Positions 24,809-33,419 of a DNA stretch of 47,661 bases are shown one piece after another. The first letter of the stretch is position 1, and every line of letters begins with the position of its first letter. This stretch comes from Halopseudomonas formosensis (lineage in GTDB: Bacteria; Pseudomonadota; Gammaproteobacteria; Pseudomonadales; Pseudomonadaceae), in assembly GCF_900115905.1 (NCBI RefSeq), contig NZ_FOYD01000017.1, positions 1 through 47,661 of the forward strand, read 5' to 3'. A model generated the notes under the pieces. That model was not told the origin of the DNA. It saw only the letters and a program-made list of their open reading frames with translations, and ran no database searches. The position numbers and the translations under genes were made by a program.

Positions 24809-25999
24809 ATGTACGACCGACTATACGAGAAAGATGTCGCGATCACCGGCATCGGCCAATCAGAAGTGGGCCGCCCGTCTACCTTATCGGGGATGCGCCT
24901 TACTCTGGATGCCTGCCTGGAAGCAATCAATGATGCGGGCCTGCGCAAGGAGGACATAGACGGCATAGCCTGCTGGCCGGGCGACAACAATAACGGGGAC
25001 AGCTTTTCGCCAGTGGGCCCGCTTGCGCTGAAAAACGCTCTCGGGCTGGAGGTCAACTGGTTTGGAGGAGGTTATGAAGGACCGGGGCCCCTGACAGGCC
25101 TGATCAATGGTGCCATGGCAATCGCCAGTGGCCTATGCCGAAACGTGCTGGTGTTTCGCACCATCACTGAATCCTCAACCCGGCAACACAACAGGCAGGC
25201 CTCTGCGCTGAGCAACAAGACCTCGGGCCGAGACAGCAGCTTTGCCTGGCAATGGTATACGCCCTTCAATGTCCTGTCTGCGGCTAATCTCATTGCTATG
25301 TATGCGCAGCGTCATTTTCATGATTATGGCACCACCTCCGAGCAACTGGCACAGATAGCCCTCACTTGTCGTCGCAACGCGCAGCGCAACCCCAAGGCAA
25401 TCTATCGATCTCCGATGAGCATGGATGACTACATGCAGTCCCGGATGATCTCCACCCCGCTGCGCATGTTCGATTGCGACGTTCACTGCGACGCGTCGAC
25501 GGCCATCATTCTGTCCCGACGGGATATCGCCAAAGACTGCCGCAACCCCCCGATCCGTATAGAAGCTATCGGGGCAGCTCTCAATCAGCCCTGGTCATGG
25601 GATCAGATTTCCCTTACCGAAGGCGCAGCATTCGATGTGGGCCGAATGATGTGGTCTCGCACCGACCTCAAGCCGAAGGATGTCGGCTCCGCTCAGTTAT
25701 ACGATGGTTTTTCCATCTTGACCATGATCTGGTTGGAAGCGTTGGGGTTTTGCCCAAAGGGTGAAAGCGGGCGTTTTGTAGAGGGTGGCCAGCGTATTGC
25801 GCTGGACGGGGAACTCCCGATCAATACCAACGGCGGGCAGCTCTCCGGTGGCCGCACGCACGGTCTGGGTTATGTACACGAAGCCTGCCTACAGTTGTGG
25901 AACAAGGCAGAAGGTCGGCAGATAGCCGATCATCAGATAGCGGTAACTGCTGCCGGTGGCGGCCCGCTGGGGGGAAGTCTGCTGCTGGTGCGCGATTGA
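24809..25999 (+). CDS. ditF: SCP-x/Ltp2-like thiolase-fold protein, probable retro-aldolase
   Basis: Thiolase-superfamily protein of 396 aa of the lipid-transfer/SCP-x branch (ITGIGQSEVGRP, YGTTSEQLAQIA, NTNGGQLSGGRTHGLGYV). No Cys appears at the usual nucleophile site (WFGGGYEGPGP), and the C-terminal CxGGG motif reads TAAGGGPLGGS. It therefore cannot work as a normal thiolase. With its DUF35 neighbour it matches the Ltp2 type of side-chain retro-aldolase. ATG 24809 is preceded by GAAGGA; the stop of the DUF35 gene lies two bases before. It converges with ditR with only three bases between the stops. Symbol by dit order (ditF). Confidence 0.85.
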   Translation: MYDRLYEKDVAITGIGQSEVGRPSTLSGMRLTLDACLEAINDAGLRKEDIDGIACWPGDNNNGDSFSPVGPLALKNALGLEVNWFGGGYEGPGPLTGLINGAMAIASGLCRNVLVFRTITESSTRQHNRQASALSNKTSGRDSSFAWQWYTPFNVLSAANLIAMYAQRHFHDYGTTSEQLAQIALTCRRNAQRNPKAIYRSPMSMDDYMQSRMISTPLRMFDCDVHCDASTAIILSRRDIAKDCRNPPIRIEAIGAALNQPWSWDQISLTEGAAFDVGRMMWSRTDLKPKDVGSAQLYDGFSILTMIWLEALGFCPKGESGRFVEGGQRIALDGELPINTNGGQLSGGRTHGLGYVHEACLQLWNKAEGRQIADHQIAVTAAGGGPLGGSLLLVRD

Positions 26000-26002
26000 A
26001 GA

Positions 26003-26797
26003 TTAGAACAGCACATCCTGCAATTCATTGCACAGACCGCAAAGCGCCTTGCCAAGCTCGCTGATGCCATCCTCGTCTCGCTGGCCACGGAACATGACCG
26101 CCGACACAGTGTAATCAATCGTCCTGGCCGGTGAGTATACCGGCGCGGCTACCGCCAGAATGCCAATTGAAAAATGGCCATCGTCAATTGCCCATCCGCG
26201 CTCGGCGGCCTCTGCCACCTGTTGTCGATAGGTGGCATAGGACAATTGCCCTCCCCAGCGAATTTTTTCAAACATTTCGCGTGGCTGCTCAGCATCCAGA
26301 TCCAGCTCAGACGCAAACAAACGACCACTCGCACCCATCAGGATGGGCACCCGCTGCCCTTCACTCATATTGATACTGACATCCGTAGGACAGGTTGCGG
26401 AACTGACGATAACACTCCTGTCACTTCCCATCCGACGCCACAGCGTGACAGTCACTTTTGAGTCAGCTGCGAAGCTTTCCAGCAACGGCTTGGCCCGCTG
26501 CACCCTTTGCCCCTGAGTCACGAATTGTTCGACCAGACGGGCCAGGCCGAACCCCGCCGAATAGCGCTTGGACATTGTGTTGAACTCAACCATATCTTCG
26601 GCCACCAGCGTTCTGAGGATATTAAAGCAGGTGCTAGGGTTGATATCGAGCTTCCTGGCTATATCCACGGAGCGCGCCGGAGCGCCAGCCTGGCTAAGGA
26701 AGCGGAGTATGCGAACGGCATTGACCACCGGCTTGACAGTTACCAAGGACGACTTCACCATCTTTCTGTCACTATCGCGTGCCACTTCAGCATCCAT
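26003..26797 (-). CDS. ditR: IclR-family transcriptional regulator
   Basis: Regulator of 264 aa. The N-terminal winged helix-turn-helix (about residues 20-85, with SVDIARKLDINPSTCFNILRTL) is followed by an IclR effector domain (SRGWAIDDGHFSIGILAVAAPVYS-like region, VSAVMFRGQ). In P. abietaniphila DitR is an inducer-dependent activator of ditA3. The start at 26797 has no clear ribosome site; an ATG at 26761 is a second option. The 105-bp upstream gap has an imperfect palindrome (ATTCTCTA ... TAGAAT, about 26869-26884) that could be its own operator. It is convergent with ditF. Confidence 0.9.
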   Translation of the reverse strand: MDAEVARDSDRKMVKSSLVTVKPVVNAVRILRFLSQAGAPARSVDIARKLDINPSTCFNILRTLVAEDMVEFNTMSKRYSAGFGLARLVEQFVTQGQRVQRAKPLLESFAADSKVTVTLWRRMGSDRSVIVSSATCPTDVSINMSEGQRVPILMGASGRLFASELDLDAEQPREMFEKIRWGGQLSYATYRQQVAEAAERGWAIDDGHFSIGILAVAAPVYSPARTIDYTVSAVMFRGQRDEDGISELGKALCGLCNELQDVLF

Positions 26798-26902
26798 TTT
26801 TTAAATTCGCTTTTACAATGAGAGTTAATACGGATTTGATGTACTGTGCGATAGCATAGCCAATATTCTCTATCAAGAATAGAATTTCGGTAGAGATTTA
26901 TC

Positions 26903-28495
26903 TCAGCGCCAATCCGCTTCGATATCGGCCTGATAAATATAGCGCTTGGTTGCTGTGCCCGTGTCGGCGAGGTAATGTTTAAGCGCCGCCGCCAGCGCTT
27001 GATCAGACTGGGTAACCCTAGCTCGCTGGCGAAGATAATCCAGCCAGGACTCCACGATAAAGCGTTCAACGAAACGTTCCGGATCCGCCAGATCGCGGTA
27101 CAACCGCCAGTTCCGCGCCCCGTTCCGGCGCCGTGCCTTGCCTACAGCGTAGGCAGCTCGGATGAATTCCGTCTGGTTCTCTGCCGCAACCCGATAACAG
27201 TTTTCAACTGATACCGGCCCGTCTGAATGGGATACCTCCCCAATGATCACCAGCTTGTCAGTCTGTGAAACACTTCTGTAATCGGTTTCGCTCCCTAGGA
27301 CGAAAACACCATTCCGAGTAAGCAGCAATCCCAGAACGATGGCCGCAGCCGAGATCAACAGGCTGCCGGTGGTTCCCAGATACTCGGCCAGAAGCCCCCA
27401 AACTGCACCGCCCAGCGCCATCGCCCCCATGTACATGAGCAGGTACACCGAGGCGACTCGCGCCCGAACCCAGTCAGCCGCGCAAGTCTGGATGATAGTC
27501 GCAACGGTCGCATTCACCGCCATCCAGGCAATTCCTGCGATCACCAGCAGCAGCCAGACCAGCCATGCCGATTCCAGTAACGCCGCCGCAGCCGTCACCA
27601 ACGCGAAGAAGAGCGCACCCCAAACCACCACAATCCTGAGCGAGACGCGCTGATAAAGACGAGTCAGATTTACGGCGGCAATGACCGCACCTGCGCCCAG
27701 CGCCCCCATCAGCATGCCATAACCGTCTGCCCCCATACTCAGCTGGTCTCTGGCAATCAGCGGCAGCAAGGCCCATAACGCGCTGGCGCAACTGGTAAAC
27801 ACGAAGACCTGTTTTAGCGAACTGGTGAGCGGCACAGAGTGCCGGATATAGCGCAACCCGCTGCGCATTCCGCCTACGAAGGTTTCAGGCGGCAGCACCT
27901 CGGGCGTCCAATGGGCTCGCCACAGCAACAGAAAGAGCATTACTGACAGAAAACACAGGACGATCAACGAAAACATGGACGCCGGCCCAGTCAGCGCGAT
28001 GAGCAAACCGGCCAGCGCTGGGCCTACCGCACGCGCCACATTGGTCGAAATGGCGCTCAATGCTACGGCGGCCGGGACGATATCACGCGGGATCAAGGTC
28101 AGCGTTACGGCCATCCAGGCGGACATGCTCAACGCACTCCCCGTCCCCAAGACGAAGGTCAGTATCAGCAATGACCAAACATTAAGGACGCCCATCAGGC
28201 TCATGACCAACAGCACAGCCGCTGCCGTCAGCATCAGTGATTGCGTGAACAGTAACCAGTATTTCCGGTTCACCAGATCCGCAATGACGCCTCCCGGCAG
28301 ACCGAAGAGAAATACCGGAAGAGCCATGGCTGTCTGGATCAGCGACACCATCCACGCTGACTCGGTCAGGCCGGCCATGATCCATGCTGCGCCGACGGTA
28401 TGCATCCAGATGGCGAGATTGACCACTGCGCCAGCCCCCCAGAACCAGCGGAACTGCGGGTGCGTCAGCGGAAACCAGGTTGCCTGTTGATTCAT
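26903..28495 (-). CDS. ditE: MFS permease with C-terminal cytoplasmic domain
   Basis: Inner-membrane MFS protein of 530 aa of the MFS_3/EntS-like branch. About 12 membrane segments span residues 15-395, with FGLPGGVIADLVNRK as the loop motif after TM2. A soluble C-terminal region of about 130 residues (ADPERFVERFIVESWLDYLRQRAR) is characteristic of this branch. In BKME-9 a permease gene (ditE) is linked to the abietane genes, and this one occupies the same place. It probably moves a resin acid or metabolite; direction is not visible. It lies 78 bp after ditD and 105 bp before ditR. Confidence 0.85.
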   Translation of the reverse strand: MNQQATWFPLTHPQFRWFWGAGAVVNLAIWMHTVGAAWIMAGLTESAWMVSLIQTAMALPVFLFGLPGGVIADLVNRKYWLLFTQSLMLTAAAVLLVMSLMGVLNVWSLLILTFVLGTGSALSMSAWMAVTLTLIPRDIVPAAVALSAISTNVARAVGPALAGLLIALTGPASMFSLIVLCFLSVMLFLLLWRAHWTPEVLPPETFVGGMRSGLRYIRHSVPLTSSLKQVFVFTSCASALWALLPLIARDQLSMGADGYGMLMGALGAGAVIAAVNLTRLYQRVSLRIVVVWGALFFALVTAAAALLESAWLVWLLLVIAGIAWMAVNATVATIIQTCAADWVRARVASVYLLMYMGAMALGGAVWGLLAEYLGTTGSLLISAAAIVLGLLLTRNGVFVLGSETDYRSVSQTDKLVIIGEVSHSDGPVSVENCYRVAAENQTEFIRAAYAVGKARRRNGARNWRLYRDLADPERFVERFIVESWLDYLRQRARVTQSDQALAAALKHYLADTGTATKRYIYQADIEADWR

Positions 28496-28573
28496 GTTTC
28501 GCGTTTTTCTCTTATAGTTAGCACTGGGTACGCTGAAGAAGGAAACTGCCGTACCGGATCGGACATCACCACT

Positions 28574-29458
28574 TTATGGCGTCGGAAACCCCAACCGCCC
28601 AGCGCGTCGAGAGCTGGTCAGTTGTTTCCGGTAGCCGACCCGGTTGCGTAACAGGCCGATGCCGTCAATGGACGCTTCGACCAGATCGCCCGGCTGCAGG
28701 AACCGACCTGTTTCCAACCCCACCCCATGTGTGGAGCCGGTCAGCACCAAGTCCCCTGGCCGCAGCGCGATGCGGGCATCCAGGTAATTGAGCAACTCAT
28801 CCAGAGGAAAGATCATCTCCCGTGTATTGCCCTGCTGGCGCAGTTCGCCATTCACCCTCAGCTGCATGTCCAGCTCAGGCTGGCCGGCGCCGCCGAACTC
28901 ATCAAGCGTACACACCCAAGGCCCTATCGGGCTTGTAGCGTCCATGCCTTTCTGCGTAAAAAGATCCAGCCGTCCCAGTGCCCTGCCGGCATCACGCGCA
29001 CTGACATCATTGCCGATCGTGTATCCCATCAGACGTGACGTGGCATATTCCGCATCGCCCAGGGGCGCGCCGACAACTGCAACCAGCTCGATCTCATAAT
29101 CCAGCTCGCCGGTCATCGCTGGATAGGAAATCACCCCGTCAGGATCAACGATTGCGGAATCGGGTTTGATATACGCGAGAGGATGAGGAGGCGCGGTACT
29201 ACCCAGGCGAGTCAGGTGTGATAAATAATTAAGCCCGACGCCGAAGATACGGGCACCGGGCTCGATGGGGGCTATGAGGCGAAACCTATCTGGCTCAAGC
29301 GCTGTCGGCGACAGGTCGAGGGCCCCGATACCTCCCCTGTTGACGCTGCCGGCCCAACGGGAGAACGGGGCATTTATACGCTGGCCGAAACCCGTATCAG
29401 AATGCAACAGAACCCAGTACCGCTCGCCCTTCGCATCTTCTACTCTAGCCAGTCGCAC
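28574..29458 (-). CDS. ditD: Fumarylacetoacetate hydrolase-family enzyme
   Basis: FAH-fold protein of 294 aa. The metal site is LDYEIELVAVVG and GYTIGNDVSARDAG; the end is GDLVLTGSTHGVGLETG and GDLVEASIDGIGLLRN. It is closest in layout to the 13531 paralogue. Translation starts at GTG 29458, two bases after the ditC stop and with AAGAAGGG upstream, so it is coupled to the extradiol dioxygenase and probably processes its product (hydrolysis, tautomerisation or decarboxylation). Symbol by dit order. Confidence 0.85.
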   Translation of the reverse strand: MRLARVEDAKGERYWVLLHSDTGFGQRINAPFSRWAGSVNRGGIGALDLSPTALEPDRFRLIAPIEPGARIFGVGLNYLSHLTRLGSTAPPHPLAYIKPDSAIVDPDGVISYPAMTGELDYEIELVAVVGAPLGDAEYATSRLMGYTIGNDVSARDAGRALGRLDLFTQKGMDATSPIGPWVCTLDEFGGAGQPELDMQLRVNGELRQQGNTREMIFPLDELLNYLDARIALRPGDLVLTGSTHGVGLETGRFLQPGDLVEASIDGIGLLRNRVGYRKQLTSSRRAGRLGFPTP

Positions 29459-29460
29459 CT

Positions 29461-30402
29461 CTAACCCTTCTTGGCCTTGAATTCCGGATCGCCAACCTCT
29501 TCTGGCGTTTTAACGCTAGGCCCCAGAATCGGACCAACCAGTTCGTGGCCCCATACGCTCATTTTCTCTGGGTTCAGCTCGAACCCATCGTCATGCCAGG
29601 GTTCACTTTCGGCTATACATTCAAAAGCGAAGCCTGAAGGATTGAAGTGGTAGAAGGAAATATGTGGATCCTGGGAATGCTGACCCAGCGTCATCATCAT
29701 CTGCAGCTCGCGCTTCTTCACGATATCGTAGGTCTCGCCCACGTCACGCAAGCTGCCAACAAACAGACCGACGTGTTGAATCCCCATACGGCCAGGAGCG
29801 TGCCCATAGGCGATATCATGGCTGGTGAAGGTATTCAGCTTGGAGCGGAAGAACCCAGTCTTACCCTTGCCAGCACCCGAGCCATACCAATGGAAACCCA
29901 TGATATTTATAAGGAAATCTTCCAACTCTGGTGGAAACTCGGGTGTCATCAGCACGACATGGCCCAATCCTCTTCTGCCAGCAAGATAGCCGCCATGGCG
30001 ACGTCCTGGCACAAAGGAATCAGGTAGCCACTTCTGCCCGTAGAACAGTTCATGCCGGAAGCCCACCGGGTCAAAGAAGCGGATCAGCTCCTTGACGCCG
30101 CGCTTCTCGCATAGCTCGGCGTCGCCCACGGTAAACTCCACGCCAGCATCGGTAAACTTCTGGCAGGCTGCTTTGAACTCCATACGCCCTTTGGCTTCCC
30201 ACCCGAGATAGGCCAGTCGATCAACTTTGCCAGGATGAAAGGCGAAACGGTGGCGGCGATCGTCCATACGGAAATACAACGAATCCGGATCGCCTTCCGG
30301 ATTCTGACCTATCGCAAAGCCCATTACCGCCGGACCATAGTCGCGCCAGGCATCAAGGTCAGTGGCTTCAAAGCCCATGTAACCAAGTCCAATAATATCC
30401 AT
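29461..30402 (-). CDS. ditC: Extradiol ring-cleavage dioxygenase (VOC family)
   Basis: Type I extradiol dioxygenase of 313 aa that opens a catecholic ring next to the diol with O2 and Fe(II). The 2-His-1-carboxylate ligands are His148 (GLGHVVL), His210 (GIQHVGLF) and Glu261 (FAFECIAE), at nearly the same numbers as in BphC. Two VOC modules are visible (about 1-125 and 145-265). In BKME-9 ditC encodes the ring-cleavage enzyme of the abietane pathway, acting on the 11,12-dihydroxy compound. It is the third gene of the ditA3-B-C-D transcript. Confidence 0.93.
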   Translation of the reverse strand: MDIIGLGYMGFEATDLDAWRDYGPAVMGFAIGQNPEGDPDSLYFRMDDRRHRFAFHPGKVDRLAYLGWEAKGRMEFKAACQKFTDAGVEFTVGDAELCEKRGVKELIRFFDPVGFRHELFYGQKWLPDSFVPGRRHGGYLAGRRGLGHVVLMTPEFPPELEDFLINIMGFHWYGSGAGKGKTGFFRSKLNTFTSHDIAYGHAPGRMGIQHVGLFVGSLRDVGETYDIVKKRELQMMMTLGQHSQDPHISFYHFNPSGFAFECIAESEPWHDDGFELNPEKMSVWGHELVGPILGPSVKTPEEVGDPEFKAKKG

Positions 30403-30437
30403 CTGTTCCTCCTCGTTCTGCCAGGGGCGGGGGCTGG

Positions 30438-31196
30438 CTATATGGCCAGAAGTCCACCATCAATGACGATATCCGACCCCGTAATGAATGACGCCTCGTC
30501 CGACGCCACGAATACGGCCATCGAAACGACTTCTTCCGGCTCCCCCGGGCGATCCATCAGCACTCCGTCAAGCAGCGCCGCCCGCGCTACCGGGTTCTCC
30601 ATGAACGCGGCCGTGCCTGGCGTAGCAATGAAACCGGGGCTCAGGCTCACTGCGCGGATACCTACCGGTGCGCCCTCCACTGCCAGCTGGCGGGTGAAAG
30701 AAACCACTGCGCCCTTGGCGGCGGAATGAGCAGAAATACCGGCCACCTTGGATCCACCCCATGCAGCAGTGGAGGACACGTTGATGATCACGCCCTTTTG
30801 TTCAGCCAGATGGTTCCATGCGTATTTGGTAGTGTAAAACAGCAGATCCACTTCATTGCGAATGGTAAAGTGCCAATCTTCAATGGTCATGTCCTGGACA
30901 GGAGCAAAGCGGGCAGCGGAAGCGTTGTTGTACAGAATGTCGATCTTCCCAAACTCGGCCACCGCGGCCTCCACCCAGGCCTTGGCCTGTTCGTGGTCGC
31001 CAAGATCCACCGGCGCGCTGCCATACAGGGTAAAACCTTCCTCTGAAAGCAGATCGGCGGTGATCTGATGCTCGGCGGCATTGGTATCACAACCCACCAC
31101 CAGGGCTCCCTCACGCGCAAAACGCAGCGCCGCAACTCTGCCCTGCCCTCCACCAGTACCCGTGATCAGAGCAACCTTACCCTTTAAACGTCCCAT
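30438..31196 (-). CDS. ditB: cis-dihydrodiol dehydrogenase-like SDR with His in place of catalytic Tyr
   Basis: SDR of 252 aa in the position of the dihydrodiol dehydrogenase that turns the dioxygenase product into the catechol with NAD. It has TGTGGGQG (12-19), NNAS (90-93), Ser141/142 and Lys161, but the YxxxK motif reads HSAAK: residue 157 is His (codon CAT, one base from TAT). The neighbouring sequence is otherwise normal (GGLLAI end, FITGSDIVIDGG). Either the enzyme uses His or another residue, or this copy is impaired. It lies between ditA3 (45-bp gap) and ditC (35-bp gap). Confidence 0.85.
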   Translation of the reverse strand: MGRLKGKVALITGTGGGQGRVAALRFAREGALVVGCDTNAAEHQITADLLSEEGFTLYGSAPVDLGDHEQAKAWVEAAVAEFGKIDILYNNASAARFAPVQDMTIEDWHFTIRNEVDLLFYTTKYAWNHLAEQKGVIINVSSTAAWGGSKVAGISAHSAAKGAVVSFTRQLAVEGAPVGIRAVSLSPGFIATPGTAAFMENPVARAALLDGVLMDRPGEPEEVVSMAVFVASDEASFITGSDIVIDGGLLAI

Positions 31197-31241
31197 GAAA
31201 TCTACCTCGCAACGACCATGACGGATGACCGGGCTTGCCGG

Positions 31242-31463
31242 TTATTCTTCAATCTTTACCAACCAGAGTGCTTCGGCTGGGCAAGCTGCAGCGCCTTCAC
31301 GGGCGGCTTCCTCCAGTTCCGGCGCAATCCGGTCGTCGTCGAAATAAACCAGACCATTGTCGTCGAGCTTGTAGACTTCGGGACAGATCGAGGCACACAG
31401 ACCATAACCGCAGCAGCGACCACGATCAGCAACAGCACGGAAAACAAACTTATCTGAACTCAT
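31242..31463 (-). CDS. ditA3: [3Fe-4S]-type ferredoxin of the diterpenoid dioxygenase
   Basis: Small acidic ferredoxin of 73 aa, the electron donor of DitA1A2. Alignment by eye with [3Fe-4S] ferredoxins places Cys17, Cys23 and the Cys of AACPAEAL as ligands. Additional Cys18 and Cys27 are present, the latter in the CP position of [4Fe-4S] ferredoxins, so either cluster type is possible, as also noted for BKME-9. Its separation from ditA1A2 by about 9 kb is shared with BKME-9. The start has GAGGATAAAGGT. It heads the ditA3-B-C-D transcript; ditR activates ditA3 in BKME-9. Confidence 0.9.
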   Translation of the reverse strand: MSSDKFVFRAVADRGRCCGYGLCASICPEVYKLDDNGLVYFDDDRIAPELEEAAREGAAACPAEALWLVKIEE

Positions 31464-31506
31464 ACCTTTATCCTCTTTATTCGTCAGGCTCAGCCAGGGA
31501 TATAAT

Positions 31507-31530
31507 GAACATAAAATTCATTTTTGTAAA
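31507..31530 (-). promoter_or_regulatory. Bipartite regulon box, copy 5 (ditA3, variant)
   Basis: GAACATAA, ten bases, TGTAAA on the plus strand, 43 bp before the ditA3 start. It matches the box less well in the first half (GAACA kept) but has the same spacing. Just inside is the palindrome TGAA-N7-TTCA. DitR is known to activate ditA3, which makes this the natural reference site. The rest of 31464-31699 shows no gene. Confidence 0.45.
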
Positions 31531-31699
31531 TTTTTAGTTAGCTACTGGTCGCCAATTTCACTGGCAAAGAGGTATATCAGCGGGCCGCTACGGTTATGCC
31601 AACCAATAACCCCTTTGAAATCAGATAGTAAGCTAAACCCACTCGACATCCCAGACGATATTCTTAACAAGCACAGAAACAGAAATATCGTTCATATTA

Positions 31700-33178
31700 C
31701 TAGATATCAGGGGAGATCTGTACTCGCTTCGCCGCATCGATAAGTGCTTGCCCGTCCGCAGGGCGAATAAACCCCTTGTCAACCGCCTCTTCGGTGGCTG
31801 CAGTCCACGCGTTCACAAATACCTGCTGAGTTGGGTACCGGGCGTCCAGCTCAGCCGCATTGTAGGGTGTGGTGGTGCCGAACAGTCCGCAGAAACCGTT
31901 ACCGCCGGAGTTGCCGGCTCCACTGAGTACGGCAAGCGGTACGTCGACGAAGGGCGTACGTATGCCGCCCAGAGCATTGCCCGAAGCATCACGCTCGAGC
32001 CTCGGGCTGTAGAGAGTGAAATCGATCGCCTGCAATTGGTTCGCGGTGGCCGGAGGGTTGCCTGTTCTGACCCACTTATCCAGCGCATGGATAGCAGCAC
32101 TCAATACGAAGTTCATTGGTCCTGCGTTGATCGGCTTGTCGCACGTGATCAAGCCAAACACCGACTTGGGCGGGCTTAACAGCGCCTGAACAGCAAGCAC
32201 CGCGCCCTGCCCGTCCCCGGTATCGGTCAAACCGGCCCCTCCGCCGTAGGCATCGAAGTGTGCGGTACCGGCCACTTCCCATAACCGGTAGGTCGAGGTC
32301 TCAGGCTGTCGCGTCACCTCATTGATGTCGGTTTCCGTCTGAAACACCAGCACCGGCACACCGAGGTCGGGACGAATCGCCGTCGATCCGGACACGTCAC
32401 CCTCAGCGAAGAGCGGTGCCGGGTTGGCCAGGCGGCTGTGCAGAAGAAAACCGTCATACACTGTGACCAGCGGATGCACCGCATTGGCATAGGTCACCAG
32501 CCGATAGGCAGATTGCGACTCGCCGGCACCTATAACACGCTGGGGTATGAGCCCGTCGAGAAGCAGATCGGCGTGATCCCAGACTGCCTGCCCGACTTGC
32601 GAGAAAATGTCGTAGGAATGGTTGTCCCCCGGGTGCTGAAGCCGAGTGTACCTCTCAGGATCCAGTGCCTTGGTGCTTTCCACGCCGGCAGCCTGGGCCG
32701 ACAGGCTGACCAGTACGTAGCCCTCCCTGATCAACTCGTTATGAGTGTAGATCAGCACCGGACTGACATCGCTGCCGCTGGTCACGTTCATCCACTCCAC
32801 TATAACGGTGCCATTGAAATTCGCCGCAGCCAGTGGCCGATAAACCACAGCGCGGGTAACGTACGGCGCGGCAGTTCCCGCTTCGATATCCCACAGGCCG
32901 TCCTCTGTCAGCACCTGACCAGCACGCGACAGATATGACCGCGCAGTGCCTGAAAGGAAGTACTCCTTCTCACTGTAGCCCAGAGTCTCCAGCGGAATAT
33001 TCAGCCCGGCAGCAAGGGCTGGCTGGCCCATCCCGCCATCCGCTGCCTGCACCTCAGGCGTCTCTGCGCGGGGCTCGTTCCTACCGATATCGATACCTTC
33101 ACTTTTGCCACCACTTCCTTTGCAAGCGCCAAGTGCAAGCATGGAAGCCAGTAGAAATGTCGCTGTCATGTGTTGCAT
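31700..33178 (-). CDS. Lipoprotein alpha/beta-hydrolase domain protein
   Basis: Protein of 492 aa with a lipoprotein signal (lipobox LALGAC, Cys19). The mature part is a large alpha/beta-hydrolase-type domain with the nucleophile elbow GAGESQSA, GSDVSPVLIYTHN before it and AGTAHFDAYGG with a possible catalytic His. It would sit on the periplasmic or outer-membrane face. A role in hydrolysing diterpenoid esters before uptake is possible (inference). It lies after ditA3 by position but reads independently; the start ATG 33178 has GGGAGAGAG. The 241-bp gap to the ALDH stop (33179-33419) shows no gene. Confidence 0.75.
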   Translation of the reverse strand: MQHMTATFLLASMLALGACKGSGGKSEGIDIGRNEPRAETPEVQAADGGMGQPALAAGLNIPLETLGYSEKEYFLSGTARSYLSRAGQVLTEDGLWDIEAGTAAPYVTRAVVYRPLAAANFNGTVIVEWMNVTSGSDVSPVLIYTHNELIREGYVLVSLSAQAAGVESTKALDPERYTRLQHPGDNHSYDIFSQVGQAVWDHADLLLDGLIPQRVIGAGESQSAYRLVTYANAVHPLVTVYDGFLLHSRLANPAPLFAEGDVSGSTAIRPDLGVPVLVFQTETDINEVTRQPETSTYRLWEVAGTAHFDAYGGGAGLTDTGDGQGAVLAVQALLSPPKSVFGLITCDKPINAGPMNFVLSAAIHALDKWVRTGNPPATANQLQAIDFTLYSPRLERDASGNALGGIRTPFVDVPLAVLSGAGNSGGNGFCGLFGTTTPYNAAELDARYPTQQVFVNAWTAATEEAVDKGFIRPADGQALIDAAKRVQISPDI

Positions 33179-33419
33179 GGACTCTCTCCCTCAGGGTTGT
33201 TATGGCTAACGCATTCACCTATCTGCGCTCAGACTGGCCCACATAATCGTTTCAACAGGTAGTCCCCAGCACGATCAGTTGCCGGCGCGCCAAGCCGGAC
33301 AGCTCCTTATCCCCTACACGCGCGTATATCTGCAGGTCGCGTCCTGCCATATTGGTCTGCAGATTTCGCGTATTACACCTGCGAACGACCTTCCACTGGC
33401 TATCCGCGTCAACGACCAA

